A stretch of 64,000 nt of DNA from Clostridiales bacterium UBA1738 (GCA_002315735.1 DCIA01000004.1:113067-177066), one strand, 5' to 3'; shown: positions 1-9,608, counted from the stretch's first letter. Notes: a model not told the origin generated them from the letters alone. Numbers and translations are program-made.

Positions 1-662
1 CCTTTATGAAGTGCTTGTCCTGCTGTTATTATGCTATCATAAAAGTCAACAGGATTTCCCATATCAAGTTGCTTAAATGCAGATATAATTTCAGGCATAG
101 CCTTTTCGTAAAGGCCACTCGTTACAAGACCGATTTTAATTCCTTCGTTTTTAACAGTGGTTAAAAATTCTTTTAGGTTAGGTGCAGGAGTGAAAGCATC
201 TTGTTTTCCTCTACCCTTTAGTATTTCGTTCATTTCATGATTTACAATCTCAAAGTAATACTGTCTTGCAAGTTCTAAACTTCCACCTTTTGCATACTTA
301 TCAATCATATATTGAAGATGTTCTGAAACTGAGTGTCCTGAAATAAATGGTTCATCCTCTACTTCTCTTTTAAAGTTGTTATTTCCTAAAAGTCTTGCTG
401 TTGTTCTCTCAATTACCCACATCCAAAAACTTTCACTATGTACTGATGTACCGTCTAAGTCCATCAAAATCGCTTCTGCTTTTGGTTCAAAATGAGTTTC
501 ATACATAGGATAAATTGCAGGGTATCCCATTCCGCTTTTCACATAGCATAGTTTTTTATCATCAAATTCTACTATGTCAATCTTCTTGTCATCAGGAGTT
601 AAGATTTTCTTAACTCCATCTTTTCCCACTTCAAAGAAGTCGCTTTTTTTGATTTCATTCAT
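1..662 (-). CDS. HAD-superfamily phosphatase / phosphoglucomutase-like (3' end outside window)
   Basis: About 220 residues are visible; the C-terminus lies beyond base 1. The first ~60 residues are an unfamiliar leader, then the HAD motif I reads MDLDGTSVHSESFW with the nucleophile and acid/base aspartates near residues 68 and 70. A segment GLVTSG near residue 190 fits HAD motif II. This is the beta-phosphoglucomutase/sugar-phosphatase type of HAD with a helical cap, so a sugar-phosphate substrate is likely but not shown. The start at 662 follows GAGGA by 7 nt. It lies 130 bp beyond the last gene of the polysaccharide cluster, so it may belong to another transcript. Confidence 0.75.
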   Translation of the reverse strand, partial: MNEIKKSDFFEVGKDGVKKILTPDDKKIDIVEFDDKKLCYVKSGMGYPAIYPMYETHFEPKAEAILMDLDGTSVHSESFWMWVIERTTARLLGNNNFKREVEDEPFISGHSVSEHLQYMIDKYAKGGSLELARQYYFEIVNHEMNEILKGRGKQDAFTPAPNLKEFLTTVKNEGIKIGLVTSGLYEKAMPEIISAFKQLDMGNPVDFYDSIITAGQALHK

Positions 663-791
663 TTGTTTTTCCTCATTTATTCTAAAAATACACTTAACTT
701 TGTAAATATAATATGATATCCTTGGCATTCATATTTGTTGACAAAATTTTGATTTATATTCTTTGATATAGCATTACAAAAGTATATATTT

Positions 792-1463
792 CTACATTAT
801 TTTTTCTGTAATTCTTTCAGCAATTATTCTCATACCTTTATCGCCTGGGTGAATCTTAATTCCTTCATGTTCGTATTTGCTTGCTAAATTCTCTTCATCC
901 AAAATTAAATCACTTATAAATACAAACTCGGTTGAATATTTTTCTGCATACAATTCTAAAGCTTTTGTCTTTTCCTCATTATTAAAAAAGTTGGAACATA
1001 CAATTATTTTTGCATTTTTATTTTTGCCCGATAAGTACTTATGAAATTTATGAAGTTCAGCAATAAAAATTTCAGAATCAAAATCTTCATTTATCACATT
1101 TTCACTCAACAAACAAATCATCACATCAGGATTAAAATTAGATGCTTCTTTAAAATACTCATCAATATTGCAATTTCTATATGACCGTTCCCAAACAGCA
1201 CCTTGAACAATACAAAAGACAGCATCGGGATATTTTTTAAGAATTTTATTCATACAAATGTGTACATAATCATTTTCTATTGATGATGCGCCCATTCCCC
1301 AATCACCATGCCAACCAATTTGAGGGGCAACTCCGTGCTTTGTAATAGAGTTTCCTAAAAACATTATTTTAGGCTCGCCATTCATCATATCACCTAATAC
1401 AAATACATTTTGAGAAACCTGATTGGTTGCTTTTACTGTATTCTTTTTTTCAAAATTTTCCAT
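792..1463 (-). CDS. SGNH/GDSL-family hydrolase (probable carbohydrate esterase)
   Basis: About 223 residues. Block I reads FLGNSIT (catalytic Ser), and the C-terminal block reads KIHPGDKGM, which supplies the catalytic His. These are typical of SGNH hydrolases such as acetylesterases acting on plant glycans. There is no signal peptide, so it is probably cytoplasmic, deacylating imported oligosaccharides. A longer reading from a TTG at 1475 is possible, but ATG 1463 has GGTGA 5 nt upstream and is preferred. It is the last gene of the long minus-strand cluster and starts just after the stop of the broken GH28-like gene. The substrate is inferred from context only. Confidence 0.75.
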   Translation of the reverse strand: MENFEKKNTVKATNQVSQNVFVLGDMMNGEPKIMFLGNSITKHGVAPQIGWHGDWGMGASSIENDYVHICMNKILKKYPDAVFCIVQGAVWERSYRNCNIDEYFKEASNFNPDVMICLLSENVINEDFDSEIFIAELHKFHKYLSGKNKNAKIIVCSNFFNNEEKTKALELYAEKYSTEFVFISDLILDEENLASKYEHEGIKIHPGDKGMRIIAERITEKIM

Positions 1464-1476
1464 ATTTTTCACCAAT

Positions 1477-2531
1477 TTACTTTATAGTAATTTCTTTTGA
1501 ATTTATTATTTCCGGATTAAAAGCATCAAAGTTATCCTGCTTTATACCATCTAAATATATATTTTCAAAATAGAATCCGTGAAGGCTCTTATTTTCATTT
1601 ACCGACTCAATTCTAATTTGTGGCTTGTAGTCTATATTTTCAGTCAATATATTGATATTTTTAAAATATACATCGTGAATATCACCAATTTTTTTGGGAA
1701 GTGTTCGTATTAGTTTACTCGACTTTACTCTTGTTTCGTACTGCCAATTTGAACAAGCAACAAATTTTGTTTCCATATGCTTATCATATCCTGTATACTC
1801 TTGAGTGTCTGCCGTTTGAAGTTCTTGAAGCATTGTATCATTTTGAAGTTCAATATTTAGATTTTCAAAAGTTATATCATGCATATCGGCAAATCCTCCA
1901 ATTACTCCGCCACCAAAAATTTTGACATTCTTAGCACCCTTTGTAAAAATTGAGGCAAAAACAATTGCTTCTTTATCAACATATACTGTGTCGTTATCCT
2001 TTAAGTTAATAATCATAGGAAAATGTATTCCATGTCCGAAATAATATGTTGCATTCTTTGCTCCGGGATATTCTTTATATTCATTATAGAAAATATGCAA
2101 TACATTATGAGTACCATCAAGTTCCAGAACATAACTTCCAAATTCTTTTAATTTGAAAGAATCTTCATCTTCAGAAACAATCGGTGTAATACCTTTAGAA
2201 ACAGGTCTAATTTTTGCGTCTTTGAATTCTTTTTTACTTTTTACTTTAATTGTCACTTCTTCATCAGCATAAAATGAAATATATCCTGCCGATTCTGTTT
2301 GGTCAATTGATCTTTGCTTACCCGGCCAAGGTCTGTTAAATGGTATTGCAGAAACTCGGCATTCACGGGCTTCGCATTTTTCCCCATTTATCTCAACATC
2401 AAAATTATCATTTAATAATTTAAAAACAGTTTCTTTCGTATCGATTGCATAGTCGGCAAATTCCGTTCTGCCAAATGCCACAAACAAATTATCGGATACA
2501 CCGTTTTTATTTTTGGAATTACTAACATCAT
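1477..2531 (-). pseudogene. Frameshifted, internally shortened pectin-lyase-fold (GH28-like) gene
   Basis: The open frame (1477-2487, 336 aa) has beta-helix features: repeated short strands such as VKIFGGGVIGG and DVYFKNINI, and an N-terminal beta-domain like that of GH28/GH49-type enzymes. Two signs of damage are visible. First, the only ATG with a good SD (AGGAG at 2536-2540, ATG at 2531) is out of frame with the protein; the shift lies in two A-runs near 2500-2515, and the in-frame alternative is a TTG without SD. Second, the strand GGGVIGG is followed at once by the FADMHDITFENL strand, leaving no room for the usual catalytic repeats, so 100 or more residues seem lost. Family placement is tentative; the damage could partly be sequencing error. 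Confidence 0.6.
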
Positions 2532-2549
2532 TATGCTCCTTTTAGTTAT

Positions 2550-4019
2550 TTAGCCTAAGAAGACAACAGGGATAACAATCGGTTGTGCAAATGTTGCACC
2601 GCTTATCTCAACATAAACATTATTTATTGACTGTACAATTTCACCTGATGACACTTCAAAGTCTGCATAGGTTGTATAATCAACATTATCTTGATTCATA
2701 AGCATCTCAATCATTAATGATTTCTTATAGTTAGGTGCTGTCCACCCTTCCGGCAAAATCAATCTGAAATTCAATCGTTTTGTATCTTGACAGTTATTCT
2801 TTATATGAATTTTGAAGTTATGAGTTTCATTCGGGTTAATTACAGGTGCCTTTTCAAACTCAACTATCGCTCTTAAATGATGATAATTCAAGATTTCATA
2901 GCTATACTTTGGAAGATAAAGCACTTCCTTTGCTGTCATTCTGTTATACTTTTTGATTACTTCATCATTGGGAACAGTTTCATTTTCGCCTAAGTCAACA
3001 ATAACATCGCAGAATTCAAGCATCTTAGGAACTTGCTCCAACACACGCTCTGTAAGTTCTGTACAAGTATGCGGCAAATTATATACCTCTTGCCCGTTTA
3101 CAGAAATTGTGATGATTTTATCGCCTATATACTCCTTCCAATCATCAGGAATAATCTTTGTACCACCAAACAATCCAAGAGTTGCTCCAACAGTTGCTGC
3201 CGTACAATCAGTGTCATCACCGCAGTTAATAGCGTATATCATTGACTTTTTGAAGTCACCCTCACCATACAAAAGACCGATAATTACATATCCGACATTT
3301 GCAGGAGCTTGGAAGAATCCAATATCCTTACTTAATTCTACAAGCATATTTCTAACAACTCTATAATCAGTTCCTTTGTTGTATTCATCAATGACCAATT
3401 GTACCGACTTTGCAACAAGTGAATCTGATGGGATTTTTGTTAAGGCATTTTTAATTACTGCCATTATATCGCTGTTAAATATCGCACCACTTTGAATTGC
3501 AACTGTAAATATCTCTGCGTATGTGCCCTCGCTAATGCCATGGTCAACCATAGCGTCCATTGATGCAAATTTCATCGCAACATCAGGGCAGAACGGGAAT
3601 AAAACAGCCCAAATTTCACTTCTTATCCATGCACCGTTTGATCTTTGCCATCTTTGATTTTCTATTTCACCAGATAATGGTGGCATAATACCGGCTTTTA
3701 GGTTTTCTCTTGCAATGCCGTATTCGTTCCAATGAGGTGCAATCCAATCAACCCAATATTCGCCTAAAATATTTTGGTTTACTGTATTTATTCCTTGACG
3801 TTCTATTATAAATAGCCACAAAAGTTGTAAATCAAGGTCGTCATTTGGAAGTGGTTCGCCAGGTTTTGTTTTAAACCCGCTAATGTCAAGCATCTCTTTT
3901 GATGCTTCGTATGGTCCACCCATTGTTCCTCCAATATTTTTTCCCAGCCAACAAGCGTATACCTTATCAAAGTACCAATCCTTATTGATTGACATTGTGT
4001 CCATATGTTTAAATCCCAT
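2550..4019 (-). CDS. ADP-ribosylglycohydrolase-family protein with C-terminal beta domain
   Basis: 489 residues. The N-terminal ~330 residues match the ADP-ribosylglycohydrolase (DraG/ARH, PF03747) pattern: metal-binding PNDDLDLQ at about residues 59-65 and CGDDTDCTAA at about 267-275, plus WLGKNIGGTMGG near the start. The last ~110 residues (HNFKIHIKNN..., LPEGW) look like an Ig-like/NEW3-type beta domain, unusual for simple ARH enzymes. There is no signal peptide. Such proteins recur in polysaccharide loci, where the substrate may be a glycoside rather than ADP-ribosyl protein; this is inference. The start at 4019 has GGAGG upstream. Confidence 0.8.
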   Translation of the reverse strand: MGFKHMDTMSINKDWYFDKVYACWLGKNIGGTMGGPYEASKEMLDISGFKTKPGEPLPNDDLDLQLLWLFIIERQGINTVNQNILGEYWVDWIAPHWNEYGIARENLKAGIMPPLSGEIENQRWQRSNGAWIRSEIWAVLFPFCPDVAMKFASMDAMVDHGISEGTYAEIFTVAIQSGAIFNSDIMAVIKNALTKIPSDSLVAKSVQLVIDEYNKGTDYRVVRNMLVELSKDIGFFQAPANVGYVIIGLLYGEGDFKKSMIYAINCGDDTDCTAATVGATLGLFGGTKIIPDDWKEYIGDKIITISVNGQEVYNLPHTCTELTERVLEQVPKMLEFCDVIVDLGENETVPNDEVIKKYNRMTAKEVLYLPKYSYEILNYHHLRAIVEFEKAPVINPNETHNFKIHIKNNCQDTKRLNFRLILPEGWTAPNYKKSLMIEMLMNQDNVDYTTYADFEVSSGEIVQSINNVYVEISGATFAQPIVIPVVFLG

Positions 4020-4050
4020 TTATCTGTCCTCCAATTATTATTATTTATTT

Positions 4051-4401
4051 TTACAATACAAATATTATCGTCGAAGCCAAACATAACAACAAAGAAAATG
4101 CTTGTCTATTTGATATTTTTTCTTTAAAAGAAATCAGTCCAAGCAGTGCTGAAAATATTATTGTTCCTCCCGACAGTACCGGAAACTGCACCGTTGCAGG
4201 CAGTCTTCTCGGTTTTGCACATTCCAATTGAAACATATATGAAATACTGCTGATTATTGCCGAACCTATTATTGTACCATATATTTTTGGCTTCATTTTA
4301 AGAACACTTGTGTTTCCTTCTTCAAACTGGTATGTTTTTGTAAGTGCAAAATTAATTGCACTTACAAAAGTTGCAAGAAATACCATTATGTAAAATATCA
4401 T
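4051..4401 (-). CDS. Half-length EamA/DMT-type membrane protein (probably truncated)
   Basis: 116 residues with four predicted membrane helices (about 2-23, 40-62, 68-92, 98-115). The C-terminal half, FPVLSGGTIIFSALLG followed by FKEKISNRQ and a final helix, matches the second half of drug/metabolite transporters of the EamA fold, which normally have about 280-300 residues and ten helices. The start is 1 nt after the stop of the GH38-like gene, with GAGG 9 nt upstream, so it may still be translated by coupling. It is probably a decayed transporter, less likely an SMR-size protein, because the SMR N-terminal motifs are absent. Confidence 0.5.
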   Translation of the reverse strand: MIFYIMVFLATFVSAINFALTKTYQFEEGNTSVLKMKPKIYGTIIGSAIISSISYMFQLECAKPRRLPATVQFPVLSGGTIIFSALLGLISFKEKISNRQAFSLLLCLASTIIFVL

Positions 4402-4402
4402 A

Positions 4403-7192
4403 TCACATTACCTCAACTGTATAAATCTTGCCTTTGCCGACACTTACTTTGATTTGGTTATTTGAAACTTTAAGTTCTTCTCTTACTTTACCGTCTAAAC
4501 GGATTGATTGTGCTTTTGTTGTGTCAAAGCCAAGTGTGATTGTGCCGTTTATTGTTTCTTCTGTTGGGTTATATACTCTTATGATTGTTGTGTCGTTATC
4601 CGACTTTGAAACAGAACTTAAAATTAAGTTATCACCATCAATCTTAACAAAGCTATTTTCTGGTCCAAAGATACCTTCTTGCTTGCCAAATTCGCATACT
4701 TTAAGTGGTGCATTAAACGCCAATCCTTCGTTATAAAGCCTAGCATTTTCCCAAGTATCTGTATGTGGCATAAATGCGTATCTGTATGTTAGTTTTTGCA
4801 AATCTTGTGCGCTTTCGTCTCCCGGATATTCCATCCAAAGTCTATTATCACAAGCAATTCTAAGTCTTGTACCTCTAACAAGTCCCATAGCAACTGTTGT
4901 ATTTTCATCATTTTCAAGGATTTCATAATCCTTAGTAGCATCAGTTAGAATTGCAAATCCGTTATCCTTATCAACTGTATCGCACCATAATTGGAACGGA
5001 TGACGAGCAAGTTCATTTCCTCTAACCTCACCAATTACAGATGGTTTTGTTGGGTATTCGCAAACCATAAATGAACCTTCTGCATAAGTCTTTTCAGCAT
5101 TTAGACCTGTTGGCATACAAACCTTGAAATAGTGGTCTTTTGCAGTATTATCAATAGTTGTTTCTACCTCTAAGAACTTGCTTCCCTTTTTAAGCGTAAA
5201 TTCAACAGAAACAGGCATATCAACCAATGTTTCATTTCTTAGTTGTTTTGCAAAGTCATAGTCTTTTGGAAGTTTCATTGTTAAATCTACCTTAAACTTA
5301 ACACATAATGGACCGTTTACAGTAGTTGCAACATTTGCTCTTTCACCAATACTTGTGATGATTCTATCACATGGGATATTATCATAAGTCCACATATTAC
5401 CTTTATCGCCCATATCCATAAAGTAGTTAAGGTTTTCATATACCTTGCCGGTTTTCTTATCTGTCATATTAACAGTACCATCAGGATTAACCTTTACTCT
5501 TATGAATTCATTTTCTGCTTGGTTTGCTCCCGTTAGCATATTATTTGCAAGTATTCTCGGAGCATCCCAATCCTCGTGTGGATATGGGTAGATATTCTTT
5601 TCTGCCCACTTAATCTTGAATGTCTTATATCCCATAGCAGGAATATCATTTGCTTCAAAGAACAAATGTACCTTAGTAGCATAGTAAGGCATATTACGGC
5701 TTCTTGGGTGATAGATACCGGCTCTTACATTTTCTTTTCTTTCAACCTCTTGAACTTTAACAGGGTTACCGTTCATATCTTCAATTATGATATATTTAAG
5801 TATTACATTGTTAGGGATATCAACATATGCTTCTACAATGTCACTTCTATCAAAAGAAGATGGGTTATGTACCGCTAAGAAGTATTCTGTGTCCTCCACC
5901 TTGCTTGTATTGATTTCCTTTGTTATGTTTTCTAAGCCTTTTCGTTCTAATCCCTTTGCGATAATGCCGGCTTGAGATAGTCTTGACATTTCACCATCCA
6001 CTAATGTTTTAGGGCCTAATCCGTGCATTGAATCGTGGGCATGGCTTTGGAATAGAAGTGTCCAAATCTTTTCAAGATATGTTGTAGGGTATTTTGCCAA
6101 ACCGAACTTCCAAGCAAAAGTGCTCATAGGTTCTGCATAGCGGACGGTTGTATTTTCTGTATGAGAGTTTTCTATCATAACCTCGGGATGAGTTGAGAAA
6201 ACATCTGTATGAATACTTCCTACAGGGCCATCACGCATAGGGCCTTTTACAGTATCTAAATCTTTTACTTCTTTTATCTGTTCTTTTAGTTCTGTTAGGT
6301 AGTCTGTAAGGGTTGAGTGAACAATTTCAAGTTCACCTTTATATTCCTTTTGAAGTGCCTTAATAATCTCAGGAGTTAATGGGTGTGGCTCGGTAAAGTC
6401 TGTACCCTCAAACATAAGTACACAGTCAGGGCATGCAGTACCTTCAACAGTCTTTAAAGCACGGTCCATACCTTTTCTCAGATTTTCAGGATGATATGAA
6501 GTTTCAGGGTCTAAAATATCATAGAACCAACCATAGTCGTCCTTATTTGCTGTATGGAATGGCTTACCAAGTTCACCCCAAGTATATTGCCAATCCTTAT
6601 GCCAAGCATCCTTATCATATACAATCGGAATATGACCTGCAAAGAAGAAGTTCCATCTTGCTTCCGGGCCCAAATGAGATGCCAATGCTTTTGTTCCGTC
6701 AGGAGCTTCCCATATGAACTCATAGTATTTTGACTTTTTAGGATCCATATATTTGTAGAATACAATATTATCAATATCAAAGTCAGCATAAATTTGAGGA
6801 AGTTGTCCTATTTGACCAAACGAGAACACATTGTAACCGCAGTTTAGTGGGTTACCGAATTCCTTACATTTTTTTGTTCCGTATTGGATATTACGAACAA
6901 CCGATTCGCCTTGAATAGGAGCACAGTCAGGTAGAGTAAACCAAGGTCCGATTTCAAGTCTGCCATCAGTTACATACTTTTTAACCGTATCACGCATTTC
7001 AGGGCGTATGTCAAGATAGTCCGCAATCAATGTTAGCTGTCCATCGCATAAAAAAGAGCGATAATCAGGCTTTGTTTCCATAATTTCGAACAGATTGTCA
7101 AATAAATCCACCAATCTCATTCTTGTTCTTTCAAATTCCCATCTAAACTCTCTGTCCCAGTGAGTATAGGTTACGATATGTACTTTTTTCAT
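4403..7192 (-). CDS. GH38 alpha-mannosidase-like protein lacking the usual nucleophile
   Basis: 929 residues with a full GH38 layout: N-terminal catalytic barrel with THWDRE (zinc ligands His11 and Asp13), FLCDGQ, FEGTDFTEP (general-acid region near 265), SHAHDSMHG near 383-391 (zinc His), then the long C-terminal beta-domains. The nucleophile motif of the family (in E. coli MngB, PDSFG...QLPHIY) reads VFSFGQIGQLPQIY here, with Phe123 in place of the catalytic, zinc-binding Asp. It may therefore not be a standard alpha-mannosidase. There is no signal peptide, so it is cytoplasmic. The start has GAGGTG upstream and overlaps the stop of the broken SGNH gene by 4 nt (ATGA). Confidence 0.8.
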   Translation of the reverse strand: MKKVHIVTYTHWDREFRWEFERTRMRLVDLFDNLFEIMETKPDYRSFLCDGQLTLIADYLDIRPEMRDTVKKYVTDGRLEIGPWFTLPDCAPIQGESVVRNIQYGTKKCKEFGNPLNCGYNVFSFGQIGQLPQIYADFDIDNIVFYKYMDPKKSKYYEFIWEAPDGTKALASHLGPEARWNFFFAGHIPIVYDKDAWHKDWQYTWGELGKPFHTANKDDYGWFYDILDPETSYHPENLRKGMDRALKTVEGTACPDCVLMFEGTDFTEPHPLTPEIIKALQKEYKGELEIVHSTLTDYLTELKEQIKEVKDLDTVKGPMRDGPVGSIHTDVFSTHPEVMIENSHTENTTVRYAEPMSTFAWKFGLAKYPTTYLEKIWTLLFQSHAHDSMHGLGPKTLVDGEMSRLSQAGIIAKGLERKGLENITKEINTSKVEDTEYFLAVHNPSSFDRSDIVEAYVDIPNNVILKYIIIEDMNGNPVKVQEVERKENVRAGIYHPRSRNMPYYATKVHLFFEANDIPAMGYKTFKIKWAEKNIYPYPHEDWDAPRILANNMLTGANQAENEFIRVKVNPDGTVNMTDKKTGKVYENLNYFMDMGDKGNMWTYDNIPCDRIITSIGERANVATTVNGPLCVKFKVDLTMKLPKDYDFAKQLRNETLVDMPVSVEFTLKKGSKFLEVETTIDNTAKDHYFKVCMPTGLNAEKTYAEGSFMVCEYPTKPSVIGEVRGNELARHPFQLWCDTVDKDNGFAILTDATKDYEILENDENTTVAMGLVRGTRLRIACDNRLWMEYPGDESAQDLQKLTYRYAFMPHTDTWENARLYNEGLAFNAPLKVCEFGKQEGIFGPENSFVKIDGDNLILSSVSKSDNDTTIIRVYNPTEETINGTITLGFDTTKAQSIRLDGKVREELKVSNNQIKVSVGKGKIYTVEVM

Positions 7193-7667
7193 ATGTTATT
7201 CACCTCTAAAAATTGATTTAATATTCTTGCAATTCTTCTATGTCCTTTATCATTTGGATGCAATCCGTCTGCAAAATACCGCTTATTTTGCGAATCAATA
7301 TTAGGTTGCATACCGCTCATCGCAAATAAATCAAGAACTGGAATTGAATACTTTTCAGTTTTTTTCTTATCACATCAAGATACTCTCTTAATGTGTTTCT
7401 CTTTAATCCAATTTCATTTACCACTTCATCTTCCGTCAACCGATGTAATAGTGTCATAAATATTATTGTTTTTGACGGATATTTTTCAATTAGAATTCTC
7501 ATCAAAGTATCACATGACCCACAAAAACTATTTGTTGTTTCTTTTATTTCTCCGAAAGGTACATCTCCATGTCCCCAAAATCGTTTGTTCCTCTGAATAC
7601 TACTGTCAAATCAACATCCTCCTGCATATATGGTATAATTTTTATTTTATCGCTTTTTAATATTCAT
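7189..7667 (-). pseudogene. Decayed SGNH hydrolase gene
   Basis: The ~490 bp between two good genes still reads as an SGNH hydrolase if frames are joined. An SD (AAGGAG) and ATG at 7667 give MNIKK, then in another frame IIPYMQEDVDLTVVFRGTND, then after a +1 shift at a GGGG run HGDVPFGEI and ~60 more residues, and finally in a third frame DLFAMSGMQP and the C-terminal block DGLHPNDKGHRRIARIL. Block I with the catalytic Ser is deleted, and at least two frameshifts are present. The old stop TGA overlaps the start of the GH38-like gene as ATGA, so the ancestral gene was translationally coupled to it. Confidence 0.8.
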
Positions 7668-7683
7668 AATTAAATCTTTCTCC

Positions 7684-9591
7684 TTAATTTTTTAAATATT
7701 TTAGAATATAGTATAGTGCAAAATCTTGGTCGTTTGCCCATTCATCAAAGAATTCTCCTCTTTCCCCGTTAATCGAATACGGATAAACATATGCGCAAGA
7801 TGCACTACCATCTGGATTAAAAAGGCACAAACAATTTCTAAGATTTTCTTCTGCTTTATTGCGATATTCGTTATCCTTTGTTAATTCATAATAATTTAAA
7901 TAACTAAGTCCCGTTAATGAACTCCAATAATGTGGAAATGTATCTCCATACAACTTAGCTTTTCCAAACCAAAAATCATCCCAATGTCTTATTGCCGTTT
8001 CATTTAGGTGATAGTCGGGTTGATTTCCATTAAATCTTTCTAAAACATCAATTTGTTTTTCGGAATCTTTAACGTACTCTTTAGAATTGGTTGCAAGCAT
8101 ATATTGAGTTATCATTGTTGCACCGGGAGTTACTATTGTTTGTTCATAATTGACCTCATGAGGCGGATAATTTGTTCCGATTTTTACCATATTTTTTATG
8201 TGTTCTGAATATAAGTCAAGCACTTCTTCTGTTTCTTTAATCTTGCCTGCCTCTTTCAGCGACTTAACCGTTTCTGCTAAAAACCAGCCATTCGGATAAA
8301 ACACATTTCCCCCATCACAATAATATCTTTTTATCACTCTTACCATAATATCTAAATAGTTTAGATCTTTTTCAAGAATATATAAATCATTCAAAAACAT
8401 TACTGCCCAAGAATAGTTATATAATCTGTAATTCTTGTTATTATGATTTATTCCGTTATAAACCTCTCCTGTTGCACTGTCAATATACTGGTCAAAGAAA
8501 AACTTCTTATATCCCTCCAAACTATCCCGTGCAATTTTATCATCATTATTCTTTAAGTATTCAGCAACAAAAAGTGCCATTCCGATTCTTTCACGAAGTG
8601 CATTATGGTCATACCAATTACTGTCATGATATATTTTCTTTTCCTTCGTATCATATACCAAATATGCACCATCTAAAATGCTATTGTCGTGGCATTGTTG
8701 GTTCTTTATAATGTAATCTACACGACATTCAACTAGTTTTTCAAGTTTAGGGGACACGAAAACTCTAATAATTGTAGATTTATTACCACTATTTATTAAA
8801 AATTCGTGTTCTCCTAACCTTTTTGGCATATATGTAAATTTATTAACATTGACAAATAACTCATCTCCGTCTAAAAATACCATTGACTCTTTATTTATTT
8901 CAATTTCTATATTTTCATCTTCAAAAACCGTATAATGTTTAGCCTTAGGCAGTATTATATCATATGCATGAAGTTTATTCTCAAAATCCTCATTCCCTTT
9001 ATGAAAGAATACTTCCCATTCTAAAATATAACTTTCACCCGATTGCAATACAAATGCATTGGGATGAAGAATAAAATCACCCCTATCATTTGCCATCTTA
9101 TCCAAATCACGTTCAACACTATATGAGTCTATGCTTCCTTTTGTTAGTACTAATCCTAAATTTATATCTGAAATTCCCATTTTAAGAGCATTTACCCACA
9201 TTGTGTTTTCTCCACACCAAATATGAGCGTTACAACGATTGGTCATACAAACGTCCGCAGCGTCATAACTGTCATTAAAAGTTGTATATATTCCCAATTC
9301 TCCTTTTCCAATAAAAACAGGAGCGTTTGTTGTATTTGTAAAAGAATATATTTCGACAAATCTATCGTCTTTTATTTGTCTTACAACCTCAATATCTAAT
9401 TTTTTATTTTTATATTTGACAACAGCTCTCTTTTCTGTTTGAGCAAAAGAGTAAAGTTCTGCATCCTTTATTGTTCCCCAAACCGCTGTACCTTCAACCC
9501 AGTTCATATTGTATTGGTCATTTTTATTTATTAACGACTTTATCCCACCTGTTGCTTCATCATAAACAATACTAAAATCATTTTTCATCAT
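7684..9591 (-). CDS. Unrecognised ~635-aa protein, probable alpha/alpha-toroid carbohydrate enzyme
   Basis: I do not recognise a named family. The N-terminal ~230 residues look like a beta-sandwich (KGELGIYTTFNDSY, LGLVLTKGSID), about 230-310 like a second beta domain, and about 330-637 like helical hairpins of a six-hairpin glycosidase fold, with WAVMFLNDLYILEK, NGWFLAETVKSLKEAG, FPHYWSSLTGLSYLNYYEL and a Gly/Asp/Glu-rich end (GERGEFFDEWANDQDFALYY). Acidic residues in the last part could be catalytic. There is no signal peptide, so it is cytoplasmic. It lies between the FGGY kinase and the GH38-like gene, suggesting it processes imported oligosaccharides. The ATG at 9591 follows GGGTGA; a GTG at 9597 is less likely. 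Confidence 0.6.
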   Translation of the reverse strand: MMKNDFSIVYDEATGGIKSLINKNDQYNMNWVEGTAVWGTIKDAELYSFAQTEKRAVVKYKNKKLDIEVVRQIKDDRFVEIYSFTNTTNAPVFIGKGELGIYTTFNDSYDAADVCMTNRCNAHIWCGENTMWVNALKMGISDINLGLVLTKGSIDSYSVERDLDKMANDRGDFILHPNAFVLQSGESYILEWEVFFHKGNEDFENKLHAYDIILPKAKHYTVFEDENIEIEINKESMVFLDGDELFVNVNKFTYMPKRLGEHEFLINSGNKSTIIRVFVSPKLEKLVECRVDYIIKNQQCHDNSILDGAYLVYDTKEKKIYHDSNWYDHNALRERIGMALFVAEYLKNNDDKIARDSLEGYKKFFFDQYIDSATGEVYNGINHNNKNYRLYNYSWAVMFLNDLYILEKDLNYLDIMVRVIKRYYCDGGNVFYPNGWFLAETVKSLKEAGKIKETEEVLDLYSEHIKNMVKIGTNYPPHEVNYEQTIVTPGATMITQYMLATNSKEYVKDSEKQIDVLERFNGNQPDYHLNETAIRHWDDFWFGKAKLYGDTFPHYWSSLTGLSYLNYYELTKDNEYRNKAEENLRNCLCLFNPDGSASCAYVYPYSINGERGEFFDEWANDQDFALYYILKYLKN

Positions 9592-9608
9592 TTTCACCCT
9601 ATCAAAAC

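Noticed and set aside
4428..4736. Open frame of 102 codons on the plus strand inside the GH38-like gene
   Set aside because: It has no SD and its composition is that of a shadow of the real gene on the other strand.
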